Below, in pieces: positions 1-8,652 of a stretch of 64,000 bases of DNA. The stretch is from Methylobacterium sp. PvR107 (GTDB lineage Bacteria > Pseudomonadota > Alphaproteobacteria > Rhizobiales > Beijerinckiaceae): positions 682,001 through 746,000 of the forward strand of contig NZ_JAFIBW010000001.1 in the NCBI RefSeq assembly GCF_017833295.1. Reading direction: 5' to 3'. How positions within the stretch are numbered: the stretch's first letter is position 1; each line of letters opens with the position of its first letter. A program made the position numbers and the translations under genes. Below the pieces are notes generated by a model. The model was not told where the DNA came from, searched no databases, and saw only the letters and a program-made list of their open reading frames with translations.

Positions 1-155
1 TCGATCGGATCGTCGAGATCGGCGACCGTGCCGTCGAGCGCCATGGCGACGGTCCGCTTGGCCAGCGACTTGGCGATGCCCTCGACGACGGCGCGGCCGG
101 TGGTGCCGGCGGCGATCTTGCGGGTATTGCCGTCGGGGAAGGTGAGGATCGGCAT
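1..155 (-). CDS. thrS: Threonyl-tRNA synthetase, N-terminal fragment (cut by window edge)
   Basis: Only the first 51 codons are present; the rest lies beyond base 1. The translation opens [17 protein letters not shown] and continues with [15 protein letters not shown] and DLDDPI. This is the pattern of the TGS domain at the N-terminus of bacterial ThrS (compare the E. coli opening MPVITLPDGSQ). ThrS charges tRNA-Thr in the cytoplasm; the TGS domain precedes the editing and catalytic domains, which are not visible here. The ATG at 153-155 is preceded by GGAGACGC, a plausible ribosome binding site. Other TGS proteins exist (RelA/SpoT, Obg), but their TGS domains are not at the extreme N-terminus. 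Confidence 0.85.
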   Translation of the reverse strand, partial: MPILTFPDGNTRKIAAGTTGRAVVEGIAKSLAKRTVAMALDGTVADLDDPI

Positions 156-391
156 GGTTCAAGCGTCTCCGGGCTCAGTCCTGCATACGGGGCAGGTAAG
201 CGGTTTCGAGGGAGCGGCCGTGTAGACCGATTTTTTCGATGAGGGAACGGCCGCGCCGCGCGTCCCTGGCCTCAGCCTGTCCTCACGCTGTGGGCCATCG
301 GCTCTGCGCATGTCGGGCCATCCCGGGGCGCTGCGCGCGACCAGGCGGCTCATGCGGTCGCCGCGTCACATCCTCGCCCGCCCCGTACCGC

Positions 392-535
392 CCCGTCATC
401 CCGGGGCCGCGCGGCGGGGCCCGGGATCCGGACCCGCCGAGGCGGCAAGGGCGTGCACCGCCGGCTTCTCTGGGTTGCCCGCCCCCGGCCTGCCCGTCCG
501 GGTCCGGGCCCGCCTGCGGCGCCCCGGAACGACGG
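392..535. repeat. Dispersed palindromic repeat, family A, copy 1
   Basis: The left arm reads GTCATCCCGGGGCCGCG and runs into GGCCCGGGATCCGG. The right arm, ending near 535, is its rough reverse complement (GCGCCCCGGAACGACGG). The same arms recur at 1211-1353, 12688-12798, 20991-21134, 48095-48136 and 54565-54681, always between genes. The layout resembles a REP/BIME-like element. Confidence 0.7.
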
Positions 536-1210
536 CGCGGGTGGCGGAACCGGCAGGGCCCCTCCCGCCATGCGCGATCGTCCCCGCGCGCCGTTTGGCG
601 CCGGGGGCATGGCCCAAGAAGCGACCACAGGGGACGCGGGACGCCGCGGGAACCCAGGTGTCGGCCAGTCAACGCGCGGGATCCGATCCCCGCGGCGCCC
701 GCGGCATCGGCCGGGCATGGTCCCCGGCCGATGCCGTCTTTCTCGTCGCGGCGTCTGTGCGACGTCCCGGTCCTGCGCCGGCCTGCCAAGCGGTCTCAGG
801 CGAGGCGCACGCGCCTCCGGAACCCGCTATCACTCTCCGTGGCCTTCCAGCCGTTCGCCCGCCTCGTCGTGGGCGGATCCGCAGGATGCGTGGGGTCGGC
901 CCAGACGCTGGTCGGCGCGGGGGCATTTCCGCCCCCGCCGGGCCAAGGGCCGCCCGGTCTCACGCCCGCCACCGAGACACGCCCCGTACCGGGCACGCCG
1001 CCCGGGGCGATGGCGGCTGAAAGCCACCGACGCGGGCGCCGCCCCACCCCCGGACCCGCCCGGTCAGCCACCGCACGGGACCCATGAAGGACGCCCCGGG
1101 ATCGCTCCCGAACCGCCGTGGGCAGGTGCGGCTAGGAAGCACAGAATAGGAATATTGTCAAGAGCGGTCATGCCCGTCGCCGTGCAGCCGGTGTGGATCA
1201 CGCCCCGCAT

Positions 1211-1353
1211 CGTCGTCCCGGGGCGCCGCAGGCGGGCCCGGACCCGCGGGGGCACGCCGGAGGCGGGCCGCCGAGCGCCGCCGCCGCGCCAGGATAGCGC
1301 GCCGCCCTCGGCTCCGGATCCCGGGTTCCGCTGCGCGGCCCCGGGATGACGGG
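1211..1353. repeat. Dispersed palindromic repeat, family A, copy 2
   Basis: The left arm starts CGTCGTCCCGGGGCGCCGC and the right arm ends GCGGCCCCGGGATGACGG. It sits about 75 bases beyond the rsmB stop codon and could fold as a long hairpin in the rsmB mRNA. Confidence 0.75.
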
Positions 1354-1427
1354 GGGACGCGGCGGCAACGATCCCCCAGAACGAGGATCGCGCCGTTTCC
1401 CGATCTGGAGATGCGGGCGTGCGAGCC

Positions 1428-2819
1428 TCACCCCGCGCGCTGCAGCCGGCTGGCAAAGAAGCCGTCCAGCCCGCCGCGGGCGCCCGGAACCTCGGGCAGG
1501 TGGCACGGCAGGGTCCGCAGATCGCCGTTGGCATCGATCAGCGCAGTGGCGCCACCGACCTCCTCGGGCCGCACCGGCACGCGTACGAACCGTGCGTCGC
1601 GGGCGAGGAACGCCGCGACCTGCGCCTCGCCCTCTTCCGGCTCCAGCGAGCAGGTGCAGTAGACGAGACGGCCGCCCGGTCGCACCAGCCCGGCCGCGTG
1701 GTCGAGGAGCCTGGTCTGGAGCGCGGCGAGCCGGGCGATATCGGTCTCGGCCTTGGTCCAGGCGACATCCGGGTGGCGCCGGATCGTGCCGGTGGCCGAA
1801 CACGGGGCGTCGAGGAGCACCGCATCGTGATCCCGGCCCTCGAGCGTCAGGGCATCGGCGACCGCAATCTCGACGGCGAGGCTGAGCCGCGCGACGTTCT
1901 CGCGCAGGCGCTCCAGCCGCGGCGCAGAGCGGTCGATTGCGGTGACGTGCGCCCCGGCGGCGGCGAGCTGCATGGTCTTGCCGCCGGGTGCGGCGCAGAG
2001 GTCGAGCACGCGGGTGCCCGGTCCGGGCGCGAGCAGCCGGGCCGGGATCGCCGCGGCGGCATCCTGCACCCACCATGCGCCCTCTTGGAAGCCCGGCAGC
2101 TCGGGGATCGCCGGCCCGTTCTCCGGCAGGCGCAGGGAGCCGGTGGGCAGCGTCACGGCGCCGAGCCGCTCGGCCCAGTCCCCCGGTTCCCCGCAGAGGG
2201 TGAGATCGATCGCCGCCCCCGCGAGATGGGCCTGCGCGATGGCGCCCGCGCGCTCCGGCCCGTAGGCCGCGTGCCAGCGGCGGGCGAGCCAGTCCGGCGT
2301 GTTGGTGGAGAGCGCGTCGGCGCCGCTCAGGATGGCGTCGCGCTCCCGGGCGATCCGGCGCAGCACCGCGTTGACGAGGCCGGCGAGATGCACCGTGCGG
2401 CTGTCCGCCTTGGCGAGCCGCACCGCGAGGTCGACGGCCGCATGGTCGGGGACCGCGAGGTCGAGGATCTGGGCGGTCGCGGTGGCCAGCAAGGCCGTGA
2501 GCTGTGGCTTGGCCACGGGGAGCCCGCGCTCCAGCCGGGCGGCGAGCGCCGCGCGGATCATCCCGTAGCGCCGGAAGGTCGCGACCGCGATGGCCCGCGC
2601 CAGCCCGGCATCCGCGGGCGCCAGAGCCTCGGACCGGATCGCCTGGGCGAGGGCTTCGTCGAGCGCCGGCGGCCGCTCTTGGCCGATCAGCGCGGCGACC
2701 GCCTGCTGCGCCGCGCGGCGCGCGCCGAGGCCGGCCGCATCGGGGCCTGCCGTGCCGGCCCCCGTGCCCCGTGCCGAAGTCCTGTCCCGCGTGTTGCGGC
2801 CTGTGTCCCGCGATGCCAC
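1428..2819 (-). CDS. rsmB: 16S rRNA (cytosine-C5) methyltransferase, RsmB/Fmu family
   Basis: A protein of 463 residues. It has an N-terminal NusB-like helical domain (about residues 30-160, including a VPDHAAVDLAV segment) and a C-terminal Rossmann-fold SAM methyltransferase domain. The SAM motif is VLDLCAAPGGKT. The two catalytic-cysteine motifs of m5C RNA methyltransferases are DAPCSATGT and YCTCSLEPEEGE. RsmB methylates C967 of 16S rRNA (E. coli numbering) before 30S assembly. The frame stays open far upstream but would collide with the divergent DUF1674 gene. GTG at 2819 follows GGAGAAGAA at good spacing and is preferred; GTG at 2861 is an alternative. Adjacency to DUF1674 is common in Rhizobiales. 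Confidence 0.9.
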   Translation of the reverse strand: MASRDTGRNTRDRTSARGTGAGTAGPDAAGLGARRAAQQAVAALIGQERPPALDEALAQAIRSEALAPADAGLARAIAVATFRRYGMIRAALAARLERGLPVAKPQLTALLATATAQILDLAVPDHAAVDLAVRLAKADSRTVHLAGLVNAVLRRIARERDAILSGADALSTNTPDWLARRWHAAYGPERAGAIAQAHLAGAAIDLTLCGEPGDWAERLGAVTLPTGSLRLPENGPAIPELPGFQEGAWWVQDAAAAIPARLLAPGPGTRVLDLCAAPGGKTMQLAAAGAHVTAIDRSAPRLERLRENVARLSLAVEIAVADALTLEGRDHDAVLLDAPCSATGTIRRHPDVAWTKAETDIARLAALQTRLLDHAAGLVRPGGRLVYCTCSLEPEEGEAQVAAFLARDARFVRVPVRPEEVGGATALIDANGDLRTLPCHLPEVPGARGGLDGFFASRLQRAG

Positions 2820-2876
2820 TTCTTCTCCCGAGCCGAATTCTATTCCGATCCACGCCCTCACACCCGAGCGAGCGCG

Positions 2877-3098
2877 ATGCAAGACCCGAACGGACACGAC
2901 CCGAAGGCAGCCGGCCCTGCGCGCCGCACCCTCAGCCCGGCGGCGGAGCGCGCCCTGGCCGAGGCGGCCGAGCGCCGCGCCGCGATCGACGCGCGCGCTG
3001 CCGAGATCAGCGCCCGACCCGAGCGCCTGGGCCGCGGCGGCCTGGAGCCGGTCCGCTACGACGACTGGGAGGTGAAAGGCCTCGCGGTCGATTTCTGA
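2877..3098 (+). CDS. DUF1674 family protein (SDHAF4/SdhF-like)
   Basis: A small protein of 73 residues. The N-terminal half is charged and Ala-rich and probably helical or disordered. The C-terminus carries the family signature GRGGLEPVRYDDWEVKG followed by a terminal DF. DUF1674 is the bacterial counterpart of succinate dehydrogenase assembly factor 4, which helps mature flavinylated SdhA. That role is known for the eukaryotic family and is inferred here. The gene diverges from rsmB with 57 bases between the starts, so the promoters must overlap. The ATG at 2877 is the first sensible start. Confidence 0.85.
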   Translation: MQDPNGHDPKAAGPARRTLSPAAERALAEAAERRAAIDARAAEISARPERLGRGGLEPVRYDDWEVKGLAVDF

Positions 3099-3157
3099 AG
3101 CCGGAACGCCGCGGCCCAAGGGCCGTTCCCCTGGCTGACCGACAGGGAGACCAGGCG

Positions 3158-3466
3158 ATGGCGACGAAGGTATCGGCACGGGGCGCGGCCGAGGGGCCGC
3201 ATGGCGAGATCCCGCTGGCCCGGGGCGAGCGGCTCGGGATGCGGATGTGGCGGGCCGAAGAGCCGAACGCCGACAAGCCGATGACCACCTCGCCCCACGA
3301 GACCGTGGGCTACGTGATCAGCGGGCGGGCCGAGCTGGTGATCCGCGGCGAGACGGTGGAACTGGCGGCCGGCGATTCGTACTGCGTCCCGGCCGGGGCC
3401 GAGCACACTTACCGGATCCTGGAGACCTTCACGGCCGTCGAGGCCACGGCCCCGCCGGCCGGCTGA
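3158..3466 (+). CDS. Small cupin-domain protein
   Basis: A protein of 102 residues that is almost entirely one cupin barrel. Cupin motif 1 is represented by SPHETVGYVISGRAELVI, with a His and a Glu in metal-ligand positions. Motif 2 is represented by GDSYCVPAGAEHTYRI, with the second His. The ligands suggest a metal-binding single-domain cupin of unknown substrate. ATG at 3158 follows CAGGGAGACCAGGCG, a good ribosome binding site. It is 59 bases downstream of the DUF1674 gene on the same strand and may share its transcript. Confidence 0.8.
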   Translation: MATKVSARGAAEGPHGEIPLARGERLGMRMWRAEEPNADKPMTTSPHETVGYVISGRAELVIRGETVELAAGDSYCVPAGAEHTYRILETFTAVEATAPPAG

Positions 3467-3602
3467 ACACGGCCGGATCTCATGGGCCGGTAGCCGAAGC
3501 TGCCGGCACACCTCTGCCAGATCCTTGTATCGCTGAGTGCGGACCTCGGGTGTGCAGCGGGTGTGCCGGCCTCCGAGGACGATGTCGGTCGGTCAATCCG
3601 AC

Positions 3603-3761
3603 CTACGGCTCCCGCGGACCCTTTTGCCCCGCTTCGCCGGTTTGCGTTCGGGGAGCGCGGGCCGGCAAGGGCAGACGGGTGATCTTGGCAGGCACCACGT
3701 GTTTCTTGGTGGTGTGCCACCCGGCCCGATCGAGCAGACGACCTGACATTCGGGCCTCCAT
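3603..3761 (-). pseudogene. IS630-family transposase remnant
   Basis: The minus-strand frame contains LDRAGWHTTKKHVVPAKIT and then LPLPARAP. This matches the region around the second catalytic Asp of IS630-type DDE transposases (family pattern roughly DRAGWHTTxKLVVPxNITLLPLPxRSPELNPVENxW). After ARAP the frame departs from the expected ELNPVEN, so the third catalytic acid is lost, apparently by a small indel, and a stop follows at 3603. No N-terminal part and no terminal repeats were found. It is a decayed fragment of a few tens of codons in the 365-base gap between the cupin and L,D-transpeptidase genes. Confidence 0.65.
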
Positions 3762-3831
3762 CAACGAGATGTTTCTCCTGGCTCACATCGTCCGGCACGG
3801 TGCCCGCCGATCCTCCGATCGCGCGCACATC

Positions 3832-4341
3832 TCAGTGGGTCATGTAGACCTGTGTGCCGACATCGACCCGCGCATAGAGATCGACGACGTCCTGGTTGAA
3901 CATCCGGATGCAGCCATAGGACGCGTAGGTACCGACCGAGCCCGGCCGGTTGGTGCCGTGGATGGCGTATTCACCGCCCGCCAGGGTCATGGCCGCCGCA
4001 CCCATCGGGTTGTGCGGCGAGCCGCCGGCGATGAGATTCGGCAGGCGCGGGTTGTCGCGCCGCACCTCGGCGGGGGGCGACCAGGCGGGGGCGACGTATT
4101 TCCCGTCGATGGGCTTGGTGCCGAACCATTGCTTGCCGGGCCGGCCCACCGCCACGGGGTAGCGGATCGCCGTCCCGTCGCCGTTCACCAGGTAGAGCTT
4201 GCGCTGCGACACGCTGATCACGATCGAGCCCGGCTCGACGCTGTTCTGGAACGGCACGATCTCGCGCGCCTGCGCCGTGCCGAAACAACCCGCCAGCACC
4301 GCGCCGGCCACTCCGAATAAAGCCGCGACCCGACCCGACAT
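3832..4341 (-). CDS. L,D-transpeptidase (YkuD domain), exported
   Basis: A protein of 169 residues. The N-terminus MSGRVAALFGVAGAVLAGC looks like a signal peptide; a Cys within it could be a lipobox but the context is weak. A YkuD catalytic domain follows, with IVISVSQRKLYLVNGDG at its start and the catalytic signature HGTNRPGSVG then YASYGCIRM. The His and Cys are both present; Tyr replaces the commoner His in SHGC. Such enzymes make 3-3 cross-links in peptidoglycan or anchor proteins to it in the periplasm. ATG at 4341 follows GAGGAACAGGTC, whereas the longer frame would need a TTG start. Confidence 0.9.
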   Translation of the reverse strand: MSGRVAALFGVAGAVLAGCFGTAQAREIVPFQNSVEPGSIVISVSQRKLYLVNGDGTAIRYPVAVGRPGKQWFGTKPIDGKYVAPAWSPPAEVRRDNPRLPNLIAGGSPHNPMGAAAMTLAGGEYAIHGTNRPGSVGTYASYGCIRMFNQDVVDLYARVDVGTQVYMTH

Positions 4342-4852
4342 GACCTGTTCCTCGACCGGCAAGAGCGTCTGCGCCCCAGTAATCCATGGTCGAGCTTGTC
4401 GTTCCAGGAAAAGCTATGGTTGATGACCCGTCGGTCCCTGAAATTGCAGGGAACGGTAAAGGAGCAACGTAAATCGACGGGGCGCGACCGGAGCGTCGTC
4501 GGATAAGAATTGCTTTCTCGGGATGGTTCAAAGATCTCGGCGGCGTTCATCCATCGGAGACTTGTTTGAACTGTTCGCAGCCCCGTCGCTCGGGCGGAGG
4601 CAGCGAAATCCGTGCGGCAGACCCGCCGGTGGGCCTGCCGCACGTTGCCGGGGATCGCCGGGACTGGCGCCGCAGCGGAGCGGAGGCCTCGAAGGAGGAT
4701 GCCGGGGATCGCGGTGCGCGCTGCAAAGCTCCTGCGCACCCTGCGGGCGCCGGCCCCTCGGGACGCGGTCGCGCTTCGGGTATCCAGCCGTGACGGAACC
4801 GGCCTAGAACAGTCGCGCTTGCCGGAGTTCCGGCGCCGAGACCGGTCGATCC
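4342..4852. other. 511-base intergenic region between divergent genes
   Basis: It separates the divergent L,D-transpeptidase and antiporter genes and should hold both promoters. The part at 4400-4600 is clearly lower in GC than the surroundings, as expected for promoters. A strong hairpin lies at 4612-4643. No coding frame here has family features. Confidence 0.5.
4612..4643. other. Strong inverted repeat (hairpin)
   Basis: GTGCGGCAG and CTGCCGCAC form a 9-bp perfect outer stem, with an additional CCC/GGG pairing inside. No T-run follows on either strand, so this is not a typical intrinsic terminator. It may be a protein-binding site or an mRNA structure in the antiporter leader. Confidence 0.5.
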
Positions 4853-6457
4853 ATGACATCCGTCGCCCTGTTCGAGCTGATCCTGGGCCTTCTCGGCGCG
4901 GCCCTGCTGCTGTCGCTGGCGGCCGGGCGTCTCGGCTTCCCGCCGGCCGCCGCGCTGGTCCTCGGCGGCATGGCGCTGGCGGTGGCACCGGGCCTGCCGG
5001 CCTTCGATCTCGATCCGGACCTGATCATGGTCCTGTTCCTGCCGCCGCTCCTGCTCGAATCGGCCTACTTCACCGTCTGGCGCGACTTCCGGGCGAGCTT
5101 GAGCCCGATCCTGTCCCTGTCGCTCGGGGCGGTCCTGTTCACGACCCTGGTGGTCGGGCTCGTGGCCCACGCGATGGTGCCCGCCCTGCCCTGGGCCGCC
5201 TGCTTCGCGCTCGGCGCGATCGTCTCGCCGCCGGACGCCGTGGCTGCCAAGGCGGTGCTCGCCCGCGTCGCCCTGCCCCGCCGGATGACCACGGTCCTGG
5301 AGGGCGAGAGCCTCGTCAACGATGCCTCCGGTCTCGTCCTCTACCGCTTCGCCGTGGCGGCCGCGCTCACGGGGAGCTTCAGCGCCTGGGCGGCGGCCGG
5401 CAGCTTCGCGTGGCTGGCGGTGGCCGGCGTCGCGGTCGGGTGCGCCTGCGGGTTGGCGGTGAATGCCGTGATGCGGCGGTTGCAGGACGCCAATGCCATC
5501 ACGGTGCTGAGCTTCCTGGCGGCCTACAGCGCCTACCTGTCGGCCGAGGAGATGCACGCCTCAGGCGTGCTCGCTGTCGTGGCCTGCGGGCTGATGATGG
5601 GCGGCCGCGAGCACGAGACCTTCGACGCGCAGGCCCGCCGCCATTCCGTGGCGGTGTGGGAATTCGTGGTGTTCGTGCTGGAGGCCCTGGTCTTCGTGCT
5701 GATCGGGCTGGCGCTCCGCGGCGTGCTGGCCCGGACCGGCGGCGAGGTCGGCGCGCTCTCGGCGGCGCTGCCGCTCGCGCTCGCCGTCACGGCGGCCTGC
5801 GTGGCCGCCCGCCTGCTCTGGGTGTTCCCCGCCGTCTACCTGCGGCGGCTCCTCTCGGCCCGGCTGCGGGCGCAGGAGCCGCCGACGAGCCCGGCCGTAC
5901 CGCTGATCCTCGGCTGGGCCGGCATGCGCGGGGTGGTGACCCTGGCGGCGGCGCTGGCGCTGCCCGCGGACTTCCCGGGCCGCGACGCGATCCTGATCGC
6001 GGCCTTCGTGGTCATCCTGTTCACCGTGCTGGTGCAGGGCACGACCCTGGGCCCGCTGATCCGGCGGCTGCGCCTCGATCCCACGGCGCACCTGCCCGAC
6101 GGCCACCTCGACGCGCCCATGGCCCGCGTTGTCGTGAACGAGGCCGGCCTCGGCGCCCTTGAGGGGCTGGTGTTTCCCGAGACCGGCGCGCTGCAGCACC
6201 CGCGCCTCGTGGAGGAGTATCGCCGCCGGGTCCGGGCCACGTCCCGGGACCGCGACGAACGGAAGGCCCTGGCGACCGAGAAGAGCGCGCATTTCGCCGC
6301 CGCGCTGCTCGCGGTCCGGTCAGGCCGGTCGGCGCTGATCGGCCTGCATCGGGAGAACCGGATCCACAGCTCGGTGCTGCGGCAGCTGGAGGCGGAGATC
6401 GACCTGGAGGAACTCCACCTCACGCGTCTGGCCGGGAGCGCCCCGGCCCACGGCTAG
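4853..6457 (+). CDS. Na+/H+ antiporter, CPA1 (NhaP-type) family
   Basis: A protein of 534 residues with about 12 predicted transmembrane segments in the first 400 residues and a soluble C-terminal tail of roughly 130 residues rich in Glu and Arg. Family motifs are present: FLPPLLLESAYF, GAIVSPPDAVAAKAV with the ion-binding Asp of CPA1 exchangers, and VLEGESLVNDASGLVL. Such proteins exchange cytoplasmic Na+ or K+ for protons across the inner membrane and serve pH and salt homeostasis. ATG at 4853 has only a weak ribosome binding site. The gene stands alone between divergent and convergent neighbours, so it is probably monocistronic. Confidence 0.9.
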   Translation: MTSVALFELILGLLGAALLLSLAAGRLGFPPAAALVLGGMALAVAPGLPAFDLDPDLIMVLFLPPLLLESAYFTVWRDFRASLSPILSLSLGAVLFTTLVVGLVAHAMVPALPWAACFALGAIVSPPDAVAAKAVLARVALPRRMTTVLEGESLVNDASGLVLYRFAVAAALTGSFSAWAAAGSFAWLAVAGVAVGCACGLAVNAVMRRLQDANAITVLSFLAAYSAYLSAEEMHASGVLAVVACGLMMGGREHETFDAQARRHSVAVWEFVVFVLEALVFVLIGLALRGVLARTGGEVGALSAALPLALAVTAACVAARLLWVFPAVYLRRLLSARLRAQEPPTSPAVPLILGWAGMRGVVTLAAALALPADFPGRDAILIAAFVVILFTVLVQGTTLGPLIRRLRLDPTAHLPDGHLDAPMARVVVNEAGLGALEGLVFPETGALQHPRLVEEYRRRVRATSRDRDERKALATEKSAHFAAALLAVRSGRSALIGLHRENRIHSSVLRQLEAEIDLEELHLTRLAGSAPAHG

Positions 6458-6472
6458 ACCGAGCCACGGCCC

Positions 6473-6751
6473 TCAATGGGCGGCGCAGCCATCCGCCGTC
6501 TGGCCGTAGCCGCCATAGACCACCCGCACCTTGCGCAGGCAGGGACCCTCGGCCTTCGCGGCCGTCGCCACGGGAGCGACCTCGACCGGCTGGACCCGGA
6601 GCGTCGCGGCGACCGGCTGGTCCTCCGACGTGGCCAGCGCGCGGCTGGCGCCCATCACGAACGGCGTGGCGACCAAGGACGAGATGGCGAGTGCGGCGAA
6701 GACGGCGATGTTCTTGCGGCCGAAGTCGTTAACGGTGCGAGCCGTGCGCAT
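6473..6751 (-). CDS. Small exported or membrane-anchored protein of unknown function
   Basis: A protein of 92 residues. A hydrophobic segment (about residues 14-35, IAVFAALAISSLVATPFVM) suggests an uncleaved signal anchor or a signal peptide ending near ASRALA. The rest is Val/Ala-rich with two Cys near the C-terminus (EGPCLRKVRVVYGGYG and DGCAAH) that could form a disulfide in the periplasm. ATG at 6751 follows GGAAGATCAGTC. A candidate sigma-EcfG-type promoter lies about 60 bases upstream. I do not recognise the family. It is convergent with the antiporter gene, 15 bases apart. Confidence 0.65.
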   Translation of the reverse strand: MRTARTVNDFGRKNIAVFAALAISSLVATPFVMGASRALATSEDQPVAATLRVQPVEVAPVATAAKAEGPCLRKVRVVYGGYGQTADGCAAH

Positions 6752-6810
6752 GACTGATCTTCCGACGTGTTCGGCAGCGCTGAGGTGCCGATATCCCCTG
6801 TTGCCGCGAT

Positions 6811-6836
6811 AACTTGGCCGCAGGCTTGACGGTTCC
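6811..6836 (-). promoter_or_regulatory. Candidate EcfG (general stress) promoter
   Basis: On the minus strand GGAAC (6836-6832) is followed after 17 bases by AGTT (6814-6811). The alphaproteobacterial EcfG consensus is GGAAC-N16-18-CGTT, so there is one mismatch in the -10 element. Its position about 60 bases before the ATG at 6751 fits. Such short motifs occur by chance. Confidence 0.3.
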
Positions 6837-6894
6837 AGCTATTGCCCGAAAACCGCCACGCTTGGGTGTCGCGCCGCACGCAGGAAGCCGGTGT

Positions 6895-7353
6895 TCAGAT
6901 GATCTTGCGATACTGCACGAAGCCCGATTTCTCCGCGATCCGGTCATAGAGCTGCATCGCGTCGGTATTCGTCTCGTGCGTCAGCCAGTGGACGCGGGAG
7001 CAGCCGGCGGCCTGGGCCGCCGCGTAGACATGCGCGATTAGCCGCCGGCCGATCCCGAGCCCCCGGGCTCCGTCGGCCACGAACAGGTCCTGGAGGTAGC
7101 AATAGTCGCCGATCGTCCAGGCCGAGCGGTGGCGGATATGGTGGACGAGGCCGATCGCCTCGGGGCCCCGCCAGGCCAGCGCGCCGTCGACCGGCTCGGC
7201 CGGGTCGTTGAGGCGGCTCCAGGTGGTGTCGGTGACCTCCGTCGCGAGGTCGATCTTGTAGAAGGTCTGGTACCCCCGCCAGAGCGGCCACCACGCCTCC
7301 CGGTCGCCGGGTCCGATCGGGCGAATCGCGATGCCGGCCGTGCCGCTGTCCAT
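6895..7353 (-). CDS. GNAT-family N-acetyltransferase
   Basis: A protein of 152 residues with the GNAT fold. Early strands read [18 protein letters not shown]. The acetyl-CoA-binding motif A is [20 protein letters not shown] (V-x4-G-x-G-I/L-G form), and the C-terminal part reads [24 protein letters not shown]. The substrate is not predictable: related proteins acetylate small amines, amino acids or protein N-termini. ATG at 7353 follows GGAGGAACAC, a near-ideal ribosome binding site. It diverges from glyQ with 164 bases between them. Confidence 0.88.
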   Translation of the reverse strand: MDSGTAGIAIRPIGPGDREAWWPLWRGYQTFYKIDLATEVTDTTWSRLNDPAEPVDGALAWRGPEAIGLVHHIRHRSAWTIGDYCYLQDLFVADGARGLGIGRRLIAHVYAAAQAAGCSRVHWLTHETNTDAMQLYDRIAEKSGFVQYRKII

Positions 7354-7517
7354 GTGTTCCTCCGGTCGTGGTCCTGCGGGAACGGACCACCATCCGCCCC
7401 GCCTGTGCAACCCGAGGGGCTCGCCATCCGCCCTTCGCCTTGCACCCCCGCCCGCCCGCACCTAAACCGGCCCGCCAGCGGCCCGAGCCGCCGCGCGAGC
7501 CCGAGCCTCCGACACCC

Positions 7518-8426
7518 ATGTCCCAGAAAAAATCGTTCCAGGGTCTGATCCTGACGCTTCAGGAATTCTGGGCGGCGCAGGGCTGCGTGATCCTCCAGCC
7601 CTACGACATGGAGGTCGGCGCCGGCACCTTCCATCCGGCCACGACCCTGCGGGCGCTCGGCCCGAAGCCCTGGAAGGCGGCCTATGTCCAGCCCTCGCGC
7701 CGGCCCAAGGACGGCCGCTACGGCGAGAACCCGAACCGGCTCCAGCACTATTACCAGTTCCAGGTCATCCTGAAGCCGAACCCGCCCAACCTGCAGGAGC
7801 TCTACCTCGCCTCGCTCAACGCCATCGGGGTCGACCTGACGCTCCACGACATCCGCTTCGTCGAGGACGACTGGGAGAGCCCGACGCTCGGCGCCTGGGG
7901 TCTCGGCTGGGAATGCTGGTGCGACGGGATGGAGGTCTCGCAGTTCACCTACTTCCAGCAGGTCGCGGGCTTCGAGTGCGCGCCGGTGGCGGGCGAGCTG
8001 ACCTACGGGCTGGAGCGGCTGGCCATGTACGTCCAGGGCGTCGAGAACGTCTACGACCTCGACTTCAACGGCGCCGAGGGCCCGGACCGGATCACCTACG
8101 GCGACGTGTTCCTGCAGGCCGAGCAGGAATATTCCCGCCACAACTTCGAGACGGCCGACACCGCCATGCTGTTCCGGCAGTTCACCGACGCGGAGGCCGC
8201 CTGCCGGACCTATCTCGACGCGGGAGCGCCGTCCGCGGAGGGCGAGCGCCACCGCATGGCACAGCCGGCCTACGACCAGTGCATCAAGGCGAGCCACGTC
8301 TTCAACCTGCTCGACGCGCGCGGCGTGATCTCGGTGACGGAGCGCCAGAGCTACATCCTGCGGGTCCGGGACCTGGCCAAGGCCTGCGGGGCCGCGTGGC
8401 TGAGGACGGCGGCCGGGGGCGCGTGA
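7518..8426 (+). CDS. glyQ: Glycyl-tRNA synthetase alpha subunit
   Basis: A protein of 302 residues, the normal size of bacterial GlyQ. It shows the family hallmarks [55 protein letters not shown] and the class II motif region [19 protein letters not shown]. With GlyS it forms the alpha2-beta2 glycyl-tRNA synthetase that charges tRNA-Gly; the alpha subunit holds the catalytic core. ATG at 7518 is the start shared by the family ([10 protein letters not shown]). glyS lies downstream on the same strand after an intervening small gene. Confidence 0.97.
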   Translation: MSQKKSFQGLILTLQEFWAAQGCVILQPYDMEVGAGTFHPATTLRALGPKPWKAAYVQPSRRPKDGRYGENPNRLQHYYQFQVILKPNPPNLQELYLASLNAIGVDLTLHDIRFVEDDWESPTLGAWGLGWECWCDGMEVSQFTYFQQVAGFECAPVAGELTYGLERLAMYVQGVENVYDLDFNGAEGPDRITYGDVFLQAEQEYSRHNFETADTAMLFRQFTDAEAACRTYLDAGAPSAEGERHRMAQPAYDQCIKASHVFNLLDARGVISVTERQSYILRVRDLAKACGAAWLRTAAGGA

Positions 8427-8465
8427 GGCGCTCCGACCACGGCAATGCGCGTCGCGGAATTCGCG

Positions 8466-8556
8466 CGTCACGTCTTTGCGAGCGGAGCAACCCGGCGGCG
8501 CCCTGTTCGGTGGCGTGGCGCGACCCTGGGTCGCTGCGCTCGCTCGCGATGACGGA
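8466..8556. repeat. Dispersed palindromic repeat, family B, copy 1
   Basis: The arms read TTTGCGAGCGGAGCAA and CTGCGCTCGCTCGCGATGACGG. The same kind of element, built from GCGAGCG(G)AGCGAAGCAA and its reverse complement and bounded by CCGTC/GACGG-like ends, recurs at 16177-16272, 29078-29168 and 31905-31998. All copies are intergenic. Confidence 0.75.
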
Positions 8557-8652
8557 GCTGCCCCCCTATCGCGGAGCCCCTTGAGCCCTCGCGCGTTGCA
8601 ACCCCCGCCAACCGGCGCGCTCCGGCGCGTCCGCAGACGCGGGAACCTCGTG

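Larger units (their letters stand above)
156..1427. other. 1.27-kb gene-free region between thrS and rsmB
   Basis: No reading frame here looks like a protein: the long open frames on both strands are Arg/Pro/Gly-rich products of about 75% GC, overlap each other, and match no family I know. Two copies of a dispersed palindromic repeat lie at 392-535 and 1211-1353. A lower-GC patch near 1135-1165 may be a promoter or a remnant. A minus frame at 796-1071 (91 codons) has a more ordinary ending but no recognisable domain or ribosome binding site, so it is not called. The sequence next to thrS probably carries its promoter and leader. Confidence 0.6.

Noticed and set aside
239..1349. Several plus-strand frames of 236-298 codons in the left gene-free region
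   Set aside because: They overlap each other in different phases, have Arg/Pro-rich composition and run through palindromic repeats; none has a ribosome binding site or family motif.
4612..4643. Intrinsic terminator between the L,D-transpeptidase and antiporter genes
   Set aside because: The hairpin is strong, but it lies upstream of both divergent genes and has no T-run.
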